DNA of 64,000 nt from Candidatus Litorirhabdus singularis (GTDB lineage Bacteria > Pseudomonadota > Gammaproteobacteria > Pseudomonadales > Halieaceae), in NCBI RefSeq assembly GCF_026262625.1, contig NZ_SHNN01000003.1:124001-188000 (forward strand), in the 5' to 3' direction. Positions within the stretch are counted from its first letter, which is position 1; the number at the start of each line of letters is the position of its first letter. Below are positions 1 to 8,443 of this stretch, one piece after another. The position numbers were made by a program, and so were the translations under genes. Below the pieces are notes generated by a model. The model was given only the letters and a program-made list of their open reading frames with translations, ran no database searches and was not told the origin of the DNA.

Positions 1-455
1 ACCGCTACCATCGGGTGCGCACCAAAGGTGACTAGCGAGCTGACATTGATAATAAAGCCGCCGCCACGCTCGCGCATAAAAGGAATAGCCGCCCTACATA
101 GAGCCATAGGCGCGGTGATATGCAGCTCTACCATCGCTTGCTGGGGTGCCAGATCCAATTCAGAAAACGCGCCCAAAGTACTAAATCCGGCATTGTTGAC
201 CAGATAATCTACCGGGCCCTTTTGACGCAGTGTTTCAATGACTCGGGTCTGCCCCTCGACGGTTGTCAGGTCGGCAATAACACAATGCACCTCAACCTTG
301 GCCGACAGCTCTGCGGCCAGCGCCTGCAGCTCGACCTCACGCCTACCGACTGCAATAATCACCTCGCAACGCTCTGCCAATTGCCGACAAAACTCGGCAC
401 CAATTCCAGAGCTCGCACCCGTGACCAGCGCAGATATTTTTCCTGTTGCCATCAT
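1..455 (-). CDS. SDR-family oxidoreductase, C-terminus cut by the window edge
   Basis: About 150 N-terminal residues of a classical short-chain dehydrogenase/reductase are visible. The start chosen is the first of two adjacent ATGs, with an AGGAGA ribosome site just upstream. The Rossmann NAD(P)-binding motif TGASSGIG lies near residues 13-20, NNAG near residue 95, and the catalytic-Ser strand (NVSS) close to the edge. The YxxxK motif should follow outside the window. The family oxidises or reduces alcohols and carbonyls with NAD(P)H in the cytoplasm; the substrate cannot be told. It lies upstream of and in the opposite frame context to no obvious partner; rsmJ follows on the same strand side. 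Confidence 0.85.
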   Translation of the reverse strand, partial: MMATGKISALVTGASSGIGAEFCRQLAERCEVIIAVGRREVELQALAAELSAKVEVHCVIADLTTVEGQTRVIETLRQKGPVDYLVNNAGFSTLGAFSELDLAPQQAMVELHITAPMALCRAAIPFMRERGGGFIINVSSLVTFGAHPMVA

Positions 456-553
456 TACTCTCCTCTGTATTCATTCTTTCAGCTCAGCTGATCCGGCCAA
501 GGCTCACATGCCCGCGGCTACCGCTGCCACAAGCTGCAAAGTTCACAGGGTGT

Positions 554-1309
554 CTACGTTACCGGATAAACATCGAAGCGAACTTTACGCCCGCCTATAA
601 CAAAGCCGGGGGCGCGGCCTGGAAGCGCCGGGGCCCGCGCCGGACGCTTTACCACCACCCGGTAAGAGGCCCGCCCAAAAGCCGCCGCCAACAGCTCTTC
701 GGAGTCCTCATCCTTGCCCAACAGCTCCTGAAACATCCACATTTCCTTACGCACACGGGCCGATTTCTGACGCTCCGGAAACATCGGGTCCAAATAGATA
801 ACATCGACTTTCTCAGACGCAGCGGCCATATAGGCTATGCTATCGACACACTCCAAACGTAAACGTGAGCAAGCAGCCTGCAGCCAGCCATCACCACTGG
901 CCAAGCCACGATCAAGGCCATTGCGAAGTAGCGCAAATGCCACCGCGGAGCGCTCCAACATCATCACCTGACAGCCCAAATCAGCCAACACAAAACTATC
1001 TCTACCCAATCCGGCAGTAGCGTCAATCACGCTCAAATTATCGCGTTTGCCGACTCCAACCGCACGACCCAACAATTCATTTTTTCCAGCGCGCCTACGG
1101 TGCCGCATGTCTCCGGCGCCAAAATCTACCCGCACCGGGCCCGGCGCAGAGGGACCGGATAACCTCAGGTCCACCCCCAGGCTACTGTAACTCAGGAAGG
1201 GTATGGCGTCCGCACTCGGCGGCAGTTCGCTGTAGTGTAGGCCCAACTCAACAGCAAGAGCATGGGCATGCGCCTGATGGTGCGCGTCAGCAGGGGTGAC
1301 ACTGATCAC
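554..1309 (-). CDS. rsmJ: 16S rRNA (guanine1516-N2)-methyltransferase RsmJ
   Basis: Cytoplasmic SAM-dependent methyltransferase that methylates N2 of G1516 in 16S rRNA. The protein (about 251 residues, the family's normal length) shows the RsmJ hallmarks: VDFGAG followed by MRHRRRAGKNE (about residues 62-79), the SAM motif DATAGLGRDSF (97-107), the catalytic-type YLDPMFP motif (173-179) with QKSA after it, and the C-terminal VVVKRP strand. It starts directly after the stop of the upstream cyclase-like gene. Start candidates are GTG (used here) and a TTG one codon earlier. No clear ribosome site is seen, so translational coupling is likely. Confidence 0.93.
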   Translation of the reverse strand: MISVTPADAHHQAHAHALAVELGLHYSELPPSADAIPFLSYSSLGVDLRLSGPSAPGPVRVDFGAGDMRHRRRAGKNELLGRAVGVGKRDNLSVIDATAGLGRDSFVLADLGCQVMMLERSAVAFALLRNGLDRGLASGDGWLQAACSRLRLECVDSIAYMAAASEKVDVIYLDPMFPERQKSARVRKEMWMFQELLGKDEDSEELLAAAFGRASYRVVVKRPARAPALPGRAPGFVIGGRKVRFDVYPVT

Positions 1310-1312
1310 CAA

Positions 1313-2590
1313 TTAAAGCGAGTTCAGCTTGGCGGCTCGCTTCAGTAGCGTCGCAATTTTTTGCCCATCAATGGTTCCGGCAACCGAGGTATCGACAGAG
1401 CTTCCAGCGCCTGGAATAGCGGGCAACGCTGCGTCACTTAAACCCAGCTCCAGTGTGCTACCACCATCAGTACGCAATTCGACCTGCAGACTATAAGAGC
1501 TACGGGTTATGCCATGTTTGTCCGTGAGGGTAAAACGCCGCGCCTGTAGATTGCCATCGGCACCGACAACTTGAGCTGGCTGGCAAACAATACGTGACAC
1601 CTTCTCGCCCGATAGGGCAATACCATAGAGCCGCTCAATGGAATCGGTGCAGGCATCGAGGAAAGCCAGGCTGTCGACAGACGCTGCCTGGTCCGGCAGC
1701 GTGGTTGTAAAGTCACCCACATAAACCTGACCGGGAAAGGACAGGTCGAGCATACGTGCCAGCTCAATGGTTACATCACCGACAATATAACTGAACAGTG
1801 TCGGGTTGACGCCTTCGGCCTGGTACAGCTCATAGTGACTACCAATATGAAAGGCACAGCGAATCAGCGGCACTGTATTGCCCTTGCTAGCTTCCCGCGC
1901 CAATTTGTTGTCGGCAATCACCAGAATCAAAAAGTGAAACAGATCTATATCTGCCTGCGCACTGCCGTCGCGGTTCCACACGTAATAGCCATCGCCGGTG
2001 GTTGTGCGGGCAAAGTTAATTTCAATGCCCTTTTTCAACAATTTGCTATATGCCGAGTTGAGTGAATAGGACAGACTATTCAACTGGCTTGCCTGCTCAA
2101 ACGGCGTATACAGAGAAAATTCCGCAATATCGAACAGCAACACCGCGCGATGCGTGACATAGCTAATACCGTAGCGCTTCACCAACTGCTCGACAGCATT
2201 CACCACCGAGCGCTCCTCGCTCAGCTCAACCGAGAGGCGCACAAACGTGGGCGCCACGCCCAGGCGATTGGCTATATCAAAGAACTCATCGCGATTCTTG
2301 CGCCGGTGACCGGAAATCAGGTGCCGTATGAACTCTTCGTTACTCTCCGCTGCCGCCCGATTTTCGACGGCCGAATAGTTACCAAGGAAATAGTGGGGAA
2401 CCAGCAAAATCAAAATGCCGTTATCTGTGGGACTCCAGCACAGCACAATATTCTGGCCCAGACGCCACTGCCGACGCAGTGCATCTTCCAGGGCCTTCAG
2501 ATTGCCACGCTGGACAATACTGATGGTATCGCTGGCCGGGCCCTGCGCGGTTGACTCTCTGGGTGGCGCCTGTTGCATTCCGCTACTCAT
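1313..2590 (-). CDS. Class III nucleotidyl cyclase-like protein
   Basis: Soluble 425-residue protein with no signal peptide. The middle part (about residues 145-295) resembles an adenylate/guanylate cyclase catalytic domain: FDIAEFS (D154) matches the first metal-binding Asp strand, TTGDGYYV (D200) the second, IRCAFHIGSHY the conserved R.GiH.G strand, and GDVTIELARM (R279) the helix carrying the transition-state Asn/Arg pair. In that pair the Asn position appears to be Ile while Arg is kept. The N-terminal 140 residues and the C-terminal 100 residues are not recognised. It sits immediately upstream of rsmJ. It may be an active cyclase, a catalytically dead sensor, or a diverged nucleotide-binding protein. 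Confidence 0.6.
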   Translation of the reverse strand: MSSGMQQAPPRESTAQGPASDTISIVQRGNLKALEDALRRQWRLGQNIVLCWSPTDNGILILLVPHYFLGNYSAVENRAAAESNEEFIRHLISGHRRKNRDEFFDIANRLGVAPTFVRLSVELSEERSVVNAVEQLVKRYGISYVTHRAVLLFDIAEFSLYTPFEQASQLNSLSYSLNSAYSKLLKKGIEINFARTTTGDGYYVWNRDGSAQADIDLFHFLILVIADNKLAREASKGNTVPLIRCAFHIGSHYELYQAEGVNPTLFSYIVGDVTIELARMLDLSFPGQVYVGDFTTTLPDQAASVDSLAFLDACTDSIERLYGIALSGEKVSRIVCQPAQVVGADGNLQARRFTLTDKHGITRSSYSLQVELRTDGGSTLELGLSDAALPAIPGAGSSVDTSVAGTIDGQKIATLLKRAAKLNSL

Positions 2591-2677
2591 TCTTAAACCT
2601 GTGGTAGTACGCTATTATAAGATCAAATTAGAGTTAGCGGCTACTGACGCCTATAACTTCCGCTCGAGGTTCCTGTA

Positions 2678-3223
2678 ATGCGCAGTCAATTGTCACACTA
2701 CTTCCGCTGCAGCGCAGCAGCCGCACTGGCTATTGGCCTAAGTGCTTGCAGTGACTATCGCTTAACCGTCAATGAAAAGACAGTCTACACGCCAGACCCC
2801 CTGTTCACCGCGTTCGAGGTGGTCGATGAGAACCTCAAAAACTGCATAATCCAGCGCATCGAAGATCAGACCATAACCGCCGCTGGCCAGCTCAAAGAAC
2901 TTAACTGCAGCCATGGCAATATCACAAGTCTGGTCGGAATAGGCACTTTCCGGGGCCTGCAGAGGGTCAAGTTGAGCAACAACAAGCTTGATGACTTGAC
3001 ACCGCTGGCACAGTTAACGCAACTGGAGGTATTGGATCTGGAAGATAACCCGCTGCGCGAGTTAGGGCCGGTGCCCGGATTACCGCGCCTGAGTTTGCTG
3101 AATGTGATTGGTAACCAGCAATTACGCTGCAGCGAGATTGAGCCAGAACGACTTTCTCCTCTACTGCGAGTAGAGGCACCAGAGCACTGCAAGCGTCAGG
3201 CGAACCCCGGCGGGGATCGCTAA
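2678..3223 (+). CDS. Leucine-rich-repeat lipoprotein
   Basis: Predicted lipoprotein of 181 residues. A short signal peptide ends in the lipobox LSAC, with C24 as the lipidated cysteine. Residues after it are S and D, and Asp at +2 is the classic inner-membrane retention signal in enterobacteria, though this rule varies outside them. About residues 64-140 carry three to four leucine-rich repeats of the bacterial type (LxxLxLxxNxLxxLxPL). A C-terminal pair of cysteines (near residues 151 and 172) may form a disulfide. The gene is divergent from the cyclase-like gene and its stop overlaps the stop of the MBL hydrolase by four bases. Such repeats mediate protein binding; the partner is unknown. 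Confidence 0.75.
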   Translation: MRSQLSHYFRCSAAAALAIGLSACSDYRLTVNEKTVYTPDPLFTAFEVVDENLKNCIIQRIEDQTITAAGQLKELNCSHGNITSLVGIGTFRGLQRVKLSNNKLDDLTPLAQLTQLEVLDLEDNPLRELGPVPGLPRLSLLNVIGNQQLRCSEIEPERLSPLLRVEAPEHCKRQANPGGDR

Positions 3224-3978
3224 TGCAGGCTAATCCAGTCAAAGCCTTCTTCCTGATTTGCCCACAGTAACTCCTCACTGCGCCCAAAATGGGGCTCCAG
3301 CGCCGCCAGCACAGCGCTGGGATGATTGTTTTTCTCGCTAATATGGGCAATCACCACGTGCTGCAGATGCTCATGGTCGATCGTGCCGAGAAAGTGTCCC
3401 GCCTGATGATTATTGAGGTGGCCCCAGTCGCCGGCCACGCGCCGCTTTAAAGAAGGCGGATACGACCCCGCCTGCAGCAGTTCAGTATCGTGATTGGCCT
3501 CCAACAGCAGACCATGCAACCCCGAAAAGTACTGGCGGACCAGAGCTGAGACACTGCCAAGGTCAGTCAACAATCCGAACCGCAGCCCACCGGCGGCAAT
3601 CACAAACTGGCAGGGCTCTCTGGCATCGTGGGGTACCGCAACCGGGGTCAGCTCTAACTCTCCAACCATGAAGGGTTTTTCGCTGCACACCATACGGTAC
3701 TCGTGGACATCGCTGCAGCGCTCGCTGACGTAGGTGCCGTGACTCATGTAGACAGGAATCTGATAGCGACGCGACAAACGCCCCACGCCGGAACAGTGAT
3801 CGCTATGTTCGTGGGTAACAACAATGGCATCCAACTGCTGTGCAGAAACGCCGTGACGATCGAGGCGACGCTCGGTTTCTTTTAGAGAGAAACCGCAATC
3901 AATCAGGACCAGCGAATCCTCGAACTTGACCAGCGTACCATTACCGCGGCTACCGCTGCCCAGCGAGGCAATACGCAC
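3220..3978 (-). CDS. MBL-fold metallo-hydrolase (YycJ/WalJ-like)
   Basis: Cytoplasmic metallo-beta-lactamase-fold hydrolase of 252 residues. The zinc-binding motif THEHSDH (H56, H58, D60, H61) is intact. Further ligands appear as VPHDA, LLEANHD and the late HIS motif (VIAHISEKNNHP). The N-terminal IASLGSGSRGN strand is typical of the YycJ-like subgroup, thought to be nucleases or phosphodiesterases. A GTG start follows the bamC stop with no gap, which places it as third gene of the dapA-bamC operon. The same position is occupied by an MBL protein in Pseudomonas aeruginosa, where purC follows. Here purC is absent and a convergent lipoprotein gene lies downstream. Confidence 0.85.
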   Translation of the reverse strand: MRIASLGSGSRGNGTLVKFEDSLVLIDCGFSLKETERRLDRHGVSAQQLDAIVVTHEHSDHCSGVGRLSRRYQIPVYMSHGTYVSERCSDVHEYRMVCSEKPFMVGELELTPVAVPHDAREPCQFVIAAGGLRFGLLTDLGSVSALVRQYFSGLHGLLLEANHDTELLQAGSYPPSLKRRVAGDWGHLNNHQAGHFLGTIDHEHLQHVVIAHISEKNNHPSAVLAALEPHFGRSEELLWANQEEGFDWISLH

Positions 3979-5025
3979 CTAAGTGATATTACCTTTGATC
4001 AGCGACAGGATACTCTGCGCATGACTCTGGCTGAGTTCGCCGCCATCCTTGCGCGAGATTTCTATGTGCACGGTTTCACCCCCCAGATCATTCAGTTCTA
4101 CCCGGTAGTCGTACTTTTCAAGCTCAGCGGCGGGATCATCCTCATCATTGGAGAATAACCAGTCGAGCCAACCGCTGTCTTCTTCCAGAGGTCGGTTATA
4201 GTGCACGAAATAGGCACCGGCGCTGCGATCGCGATCGAGGATGTCAAAGTTGGCCTCGCCCAGCGCCCGGTCTACCGACGCCCAGGCGCGGTGATACGGC
4301 AAGTCGAGACGAATATAAGGATTGCCGTCATCATCTTCTTGCATGCTGACGCGGCCCGAGGCACTGATCGCTTGCTGAGCCATCATGGATACCGGCGCGG
4401 TGCCGACACTGTCAGCAATAAACTGCGCCATGCTGCGCAGCATATCGTCTTCACGGGCAGCGTCCGTTGAATTGGTAGGCCAGGTATTGATATCCCCCAC
4501 CATCCCCATTTGCAGGATATGCAATTCGGAGGTATTACGCTGCACGCCCTGCTCGATGCGGAAGCGATAGCGCTCCCCAATAGCACCTTCTGGTTCCACC
4601 CATGCCGTTTCAATTAGGCCGGCGCTAGCCTCAACCCGAGCAATGGGCATATTCACACCACCCAGATAACTGCGCACCTGAGGCCAAAGCTGCCCCGGAG
4701 CCACACTGACCAGCATCCATTGTTCGTCGGCGAGTTTTTGGATGCGCACTAATTGATCCACCGAGCCGGTCACCAGCGGCGCCGGACGCGGCGCATTAAA
4801 TTCACCGTTTACGCTAATATCCTCGGTGATCGGGGGAATAACATAAATATCTTGCAGCGCCTCGTCATCGAGCCCTGCGGGCACTTCCAAAACAGCAGTA
4901 GCGCGCGCCTTACGGTAATCATCCGTACGATCACGAAAATAGCTCTTTTCGCCGTTAATATAGGTACAGCTGCTCAGACCGAGCAGCAGCATTAGGGCGA
5001 TGGCGCGCTGAGCAACAGGCCTCAC
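3979..5025 (-). CDS. bamC: Outer membrane assembly lipoprotein BamC
   Basis: Lipoprotein subunit of the BAM complex, which inserts beta-barrel proteins into the outer membrane. I set the start at a GTG overlapping the dapA stop (GTGA). It gives 348 residues, close to E. coli BamC (344), and a 19-residue signal peptide ending in the lipobox LSSC. The open frame runs further upstream inside dapA, but the extra codons would bury the signal. After the Cys comes the conserved unstructured segment that binds BamD (YRKARATAVLEVPAGLDD and IPPI), then two helix-grip domains. Translational coupling to dapA is the conserved arrangement in gammaproteobacteria. Confidence 0.93.
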   Translation of the reverse strand: MRPVAQRAIALMLLLGLSSCTYINGEKSYFRDRTDDYRKARATAVLEVPAGLDDEALQDIYVIPPITEDISVNGEFNAPRPAPLVTGSVDQLVRIQKLADEQWMLVSVAPGQLWPQVRSYLGGVNMPIARVEASAGLIETAWVEPEGAIGERYRFRIEQGVQRNTSELHILQMGMVGDINTWPTNSTDAAREDDMLRSMAQFIADSVGTAPVSMMAQQAISASGRVSMQEDDDGNPYIRLDLPYHRAWASVDRALGEANFDILDRDRSAGAYFVHYNRPLEEDSGWLDWLFSNDEDDPAAELEKYDYRVELNDLGGETVHIEISRKDGGELSQSHAQSILSLIKGNIT

Positions 5026-5897
5026 AACAAATCCAACGCTTGCAGCGCGGCCAGTACCTGCGGCTGATATTGTGCTGCCAACTCGGTCATAGGCAGTCGC
5101 AGATGGCCACCGCAGCGGCCCTGTTGGGCCATAGCCCACTTAACAGGAATCGGATTGGATTCAAGGAACAGCACGTCATGCAGTGGCTGCAAGCGCGCAT
5201 CGAGAGCCCTCGCTCGCTCAGTGTCACCCGCAATAGCCAACGCACACACCTCCGCCAGTAACGCTGGTGCGACATTGGCGGTCACCGAAATATTGCCCTG
5301 CGCGCCCATCAACATCAATTCGGTTGCAGTGGCGTCATCGCCCGAATAAACCGCCATACGACCGGCGCAGACATCTATCACCTCGCGACCGCGCTGGAGG
5401 TCCCCGGTAGCTTCCTTAATTCCGACAATATTTTCGATATCCGCCAGTCTGGCGACCGTCGCGGGCAGCATATCGACACCGGTGCGACCCGGCACATTGT
5501 AGAGAATTTGAGGAATAGAGACCGCTTCAGCAATACGCTTGTGATGCTGATACAAACCCTCTTGCGTCGGTTTATTGTAATAGGGTGTCACTAACAGACA
5601 GGCGTCGGCACCCACTCGTTGCGCGGCTGCCGTCAACTCTACCGCTTCAGAGGTAGAATTAGCGCCGGTACCGGCGATCACCGGAATCGCACCCGCCAGC
5701 TTGCTCACAGTCCGCGCGATAACATCGCAGTGTTCTGTAACAGCCAGTGTGGCTGACTCACCGGTCGTACCCACTGCCACGATAGCACCCGTACCCGCCG
5801 CAAGGTGTAAATCCAGCAAGGCGTCTAGACTTTCCCAATCGACTGCTCCATCATCAAGCATGGGCGTGATTAGGGCGACAATACTGCCACTTATCAT
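5022..5897 (-). CDS. dapA: 4-hydroxy-tetrahydrodipicolinate synthase
   Basis: First committed enzyme of the diaminopimelate/lysine pathway. It condenses pyruvate with aspartate semialdehyde in the cytoplasm. The 291-residue TIM barrel has all key residues: GTTGES (T44, T45), Y107 in TPYYNKP, Y133 in ILYNVPGRTG and the Schiff-base K161 in VGIKEATGD. The start ATG has a GGAGA ribosome site about nine bases upstream and a plausible sigma70 promoter further up. The gene is first in the operon with bamC and the MBL hydrolase, and divergent from the DUF3806 gene. Confidence 0.97.
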   Translation of the reverse strand: MISGSIVALITPMLDDGAVDWESLDALLDLHLAAGTGAIVAVGTTGESATLAVTEHCDVIARTVSKLAGAIPVIAGTGANSTSEAVELTAAAQRVGADACLLVTPYYNKPTQEGLYQHHKRIAEAVSIPQILYNVPGRTGVDMLPATVARLADIENIVGIKEATGDLQRGREVIDVCAGRMAVYSGDDATATELMLMGAQGNISVTANVAPALLAEVCALAIAGDTERARALDARLQPLHDVLFLESNPIPVKWAMAQQGRCGGHLRLPMTELAAQYQPQVLAALQALDLL

Positions 5898-5960
5898 CTG
5901 TGTGTTCTCCAGATTACAAACGGCCTGTCATTTAAACTATGGCCATCGTTGAAGATCGCC

Positions 5961-5988
5961 ATTATCCATGTAACCGCCCAGATAACAA
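5961..5988 (-). promoter_or_regulatory. Candidate sigma70 promoter for dapA-bamC
   Basis: On the minus strand a TTGTTA (-35) and GATAAT (-10) pair is separated by 16 bases, ending about 64 bases before the dapA ATG. Matches to consensus are four of six and five of six. It is a sequence-only prediction in the divergent dapA/DUF3806 gap. Confidence 0.35.
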
Positions 5989-6009
5989 CTGCACTCGATA
6001 ATTACCACT

Positions 6010-6522
6010 ATGTTGCTAAATAGAACCACAAAATTTGTCTTTCTACTGCTGGCTGCGCTGCTCTTGGGGCAACCCGCTGCATTAGCCCAAAAGCCACCCA
6101 AAATCAGTGATCTGTCTCCAGCCGATAAGCAGTATATGAGCGATTCCAAAGCCCAACTAGATGCCCTGGCGCGCAGTCGACTCGGTGAGAGGTTTACTGG
6201 TAGTAAAGACCGTGACCTGACGATTCTCCAAATGATACTGGATCGTGGTCTGGTCAAACCCGATCAAAAGCGCGAACTGCAAGCCATGGGCATCATTCTG
6301 GGCGACCTGCTGGCGCGCGATCTGGGCATGCATTGGGTGGTTTACAGCGACCATGTTGGACGCAGCAGGGCCTTGCGCATGGCTACTACTGACCACTATC
6401 TGTTTCCAGTCACCGCTATTTCACGCCGCGTCGAGGCAGATGCGCCGGTCGATGTTGCAGCAATCTATACGAAACAGTCTCAGCTTATGGCGCCTCACCG
6501 CCGCCAGCTGCCGTTCCAGTAA
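6010..6522 (+). CDS. Secreted DUF3806-domain protein
   Basis: Protein of 170 residues with a clear Sec signal peptide (hydrophobic residues 9-22, cleavage probably after ALAQ). The mature part matches the DUF3806 pattern: a helical segment around LGERFTGSKD, then LGDLLARDLGMHWVVYSDHVGRSRALR and a conserved HYLFPVTAISRR strand. The function of this family is unknown. It ends 14 bases before the MCE transporter permease gene on the same strand, so it may be the first gene of that operon and act in the periplasm with it. No lipobox and no catalytic motif are visible. Confidence 0.7.
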   Translation: MLLNRTTKFVFLLLAALLLGQPAALAQKPPKISDLSPADKQYMSDSKAQLDALARSRLGERFTGSKDRDLTILQMILDRGLVKPDQKRELQAMGIILGDLLARDLGMHWVVYSDHVGRSRALRMATTDHYLFPVTAISRRVEADAPVDVAAIYTKQSQLMAPHRRQLPFQ

Positions 6523-6536
6523 ACGGCTAATACTCG

Positions 6537-7667
6537 ATGTCTTCCGCGGTCGCACGATACGTTTGCTCTCAGGGTCCAGAGCAGAGCACCGATATATGTT
6601 TCAGCGGTGACTGGACGCTGGACGCCCCGGCGCCCGCGTTCACGACATTGGCGAGTGAGCTTGAGCAGCAGCAGAACCGCACTCTGCGCTGCCAGGTAGA
6701 TGACAATCTGGAGTGGGACAGCGCCCTGATTGCCTTCCTGTTGCAGTGCCACAATTATTGCCTGACCAGAGAACTCACTCTCGACAGCTCCGCTCTGCCC
6801 GATGGGGCCCGCAAGCTATTGGCCTTGAGCACTGCCGTCGCCAGCCTTGAAATAGCGGCTGCAGAGCCGAAGTCACTGCTGGAGCGTCTGAACCCCAGCG
6901 CCCCACTGCTGCGCCTGTGGCACAGTCTGGAAGCTGCCTTGGAGTTTATCGGCAGTGTCAGCCTGGCCTTGGGCGCGCTGATGCGCGGGCGCGCCAATAC
7001 GCGCCTGACGGATTTTCTGAACTTCCTCTTCGAGGCAGGACCCAAGGCCCTGGGAATCATCACCCTGACCAGTTTTCTGGTGGGCATGATCCTCGCCTAC
7101 CTGGGCGCCGCGCAGTTAGCTCAGTTTGGTGCACAAGTTTACGTGGCGGATCTGGTGACGGTGGGAATGTTGCGTGAAATGGGAGCGCTGATGACGGCTG
7201 TAGTTATGGCCGGCCGCACCGGCGCCGCCTATGCTGCACAATTAGGCACCATGCAGACCCGCGAGGAGATTGACGCGATTGTTACACTGGGCATCTCGCC
7301 GGTCGAGTTTCTAGTGCTGCCGCGCCTGCTGGCGCTCATTGTTATCATGCCTCTACTGGTTATCTACGCCAATTTTATTGGTATCCTGGGTGGCGCACTG
7401 GTGGCCTCGGGTATGGGTGTGAGCTTGACTCAGTTTCTGGAGGAAACCCGCACCGTTATTACCCTGACCCAACTCAATGTCGGCCTCGGCAAGGCCCTGG
7501 TATTTGGTACGCTGATCGCCCTGGCAGGCTGCTATTCAGGTATCAACTGTGGTCGCAGCTCAGCCGCAGTAGGCGAAGCCACTACCAACGCGGTGGTGAC
7601 GGCAATCGTGTTTCTGATTGTAGCGGATGCAGCCATTAATATTGCCCTGCAGAATATGGGAATCTAA
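6537..7667 (+). CDS. MlaE-like ABC transporter permease with N-terminal STAS-like domain
   Basis: Inner-membrane permease of an MCE-type lipid transport system, 376 residues. Residues 1-105 look like a STAS domain fused to the permease; in E. coli the equivalent role is played by the separate MlaB. The remainder is the MlaE/permease domain with about five membrane segments and the conserved stretches FLVGMILAYLGA, EMGALMTAVVMAGRTGAAYAAQLGTM and GVGLGKALVFG-like (here NVGLGKALVFG). The gene is followed two bases later by the ATPase gene. Expected role: moving phospholipids between inner and outer membranes, direction not knowable from sequence. Confidence 0.9.
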   Translation: MSSAVARYVCSQGPEQSTDICFSGDWTLDAPAPAFTTLASELEQQQNRTLRCQVDDNLEWDSALIAFLLQCHNYCLTRELTLDSSALPDGARKLLALSTAVASLEIAAAEPKSLLERLNPSAPLLRLWHSLEAALEFIGSVSLALGALMRGRANTRLTDFLNFLFEAGPKALGIITLTSFLVGMILAYLGAAQLAQFGAQVYVADLVTVGMLREMGALMTAVVMAGRTGAAYAAQLGTMQTREEIDAIVTLGISPVEFLVLPRLLALIVIMPLLVIYANFIGILGGALVASGMGVSLTQFLEETRTVITLTQLNVGLGKALVFGTLIALAGCYSGINCGRSSAAVGEATTNAVVTAIVFLIVADAAINIALQNMGI

Positions 7668-7669
7668 CG

Positions 7670-8443
7670 GTGACAACAGACGCACCTCATATTCACGTTG
7701 AACAGCTGACCATGGCATACGGCAGCAACCTGATCCAACAGGAGCTCACTTTTGACGTCAATCGTGGCGATGTCTTCGTGATTATGGGTGGCAGTGGCTG
7801 CGGCAAAAGCACCCTTCTCAAGCATATGATTGGCCTTTATGAACCGGCGGTCGGCGACATCTTTTATGCCGGGCGCAGCTTTAACAAAACCGATGATGCC
7901 GGGCGTTTCCAACTGCGACGGGAATGGGGCATCACCTACCAAAGCGGGGGGCTGTTCAGCGCCATGACGCTGGCAGAAAATACCGCGTTGCCGCTGCAGC
8001 AATACACCAAGCTGGGGGCCACCGAAATTGCCGATATTGTCGCCTATAAGCTGGCGCTGGTCGGCTTGGCTGGTTATCAGGACTACTACCCTTCGGAGAT
8101 TAGCGGTGGCATGCAGAAAAGAGCCGGACTGGCGCGCGCCATCGCACTCGATCCTGATATTCTGTTTTTCGATGAGCCATCTGCAGGCCTCGATCCGATC
8201 AGTTCGCAACTACTGGACGAACTCATCCTGCAAATGAAAGAATCACTGGGCGCTACGGTGGTGATAGTCACTCACGAACTGGCCAGCATATTCGCGATCG
8301 CGAACAATTCAGTATTTCTGGACGCGGAGACCAAAACCATGATTGCCTACGGCGACCCGAAACAACTGCGTGAAGACAGCAGCGAAGAAAAAGTGCGGCG
8401 CTTTCTGGCGCGCGGTAAATCGGGCAATGGGAGCACGGCATGA
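7670..8443 (+). CDS. MlaF-like ABC transporter ATPase
   Basis: Cytoplasmic ATPase subunit of the MCE lipid transporter, 257 residues with a GTG start. Motifs are complete: Walker A GGSGCGKST (40-48), Q-loop YQSGGLF (90-96), signature SGGMQKRAGLARA (145-157), Walker B DILFFDEPSAGLDP (163-176) and switch His in VIVTHEL. The QSGGLF Q-loop and SAGLDP are typical of the MlaF/Ttg2A group. The stop overlaps the start of the MCE gene (ATGA), a sign of translational coupling. Confidence 0.93.
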   Translation: MTTDAPHIHVEQLTMAYGSNLIQQELTFDVNRGDVFVIMGGSGCGKSTLLKHMIGLYEPAVGDIFYAGRSFNKTDDAGRFQLRREWGITYQSGGLFSAMTLAENTALPLQQYTKLGATEIADIVAYKLALVGLAGYQDYYPSEISGGMQKRAGLARAIALDPDILFFDEPSAGLDPISSQLLDELILQMKESLGATVVIVTHELASIFAIANNSVFLDAETKTMIAYGDPKQLREDSSEEKVRRFLARGKSGNGSTA

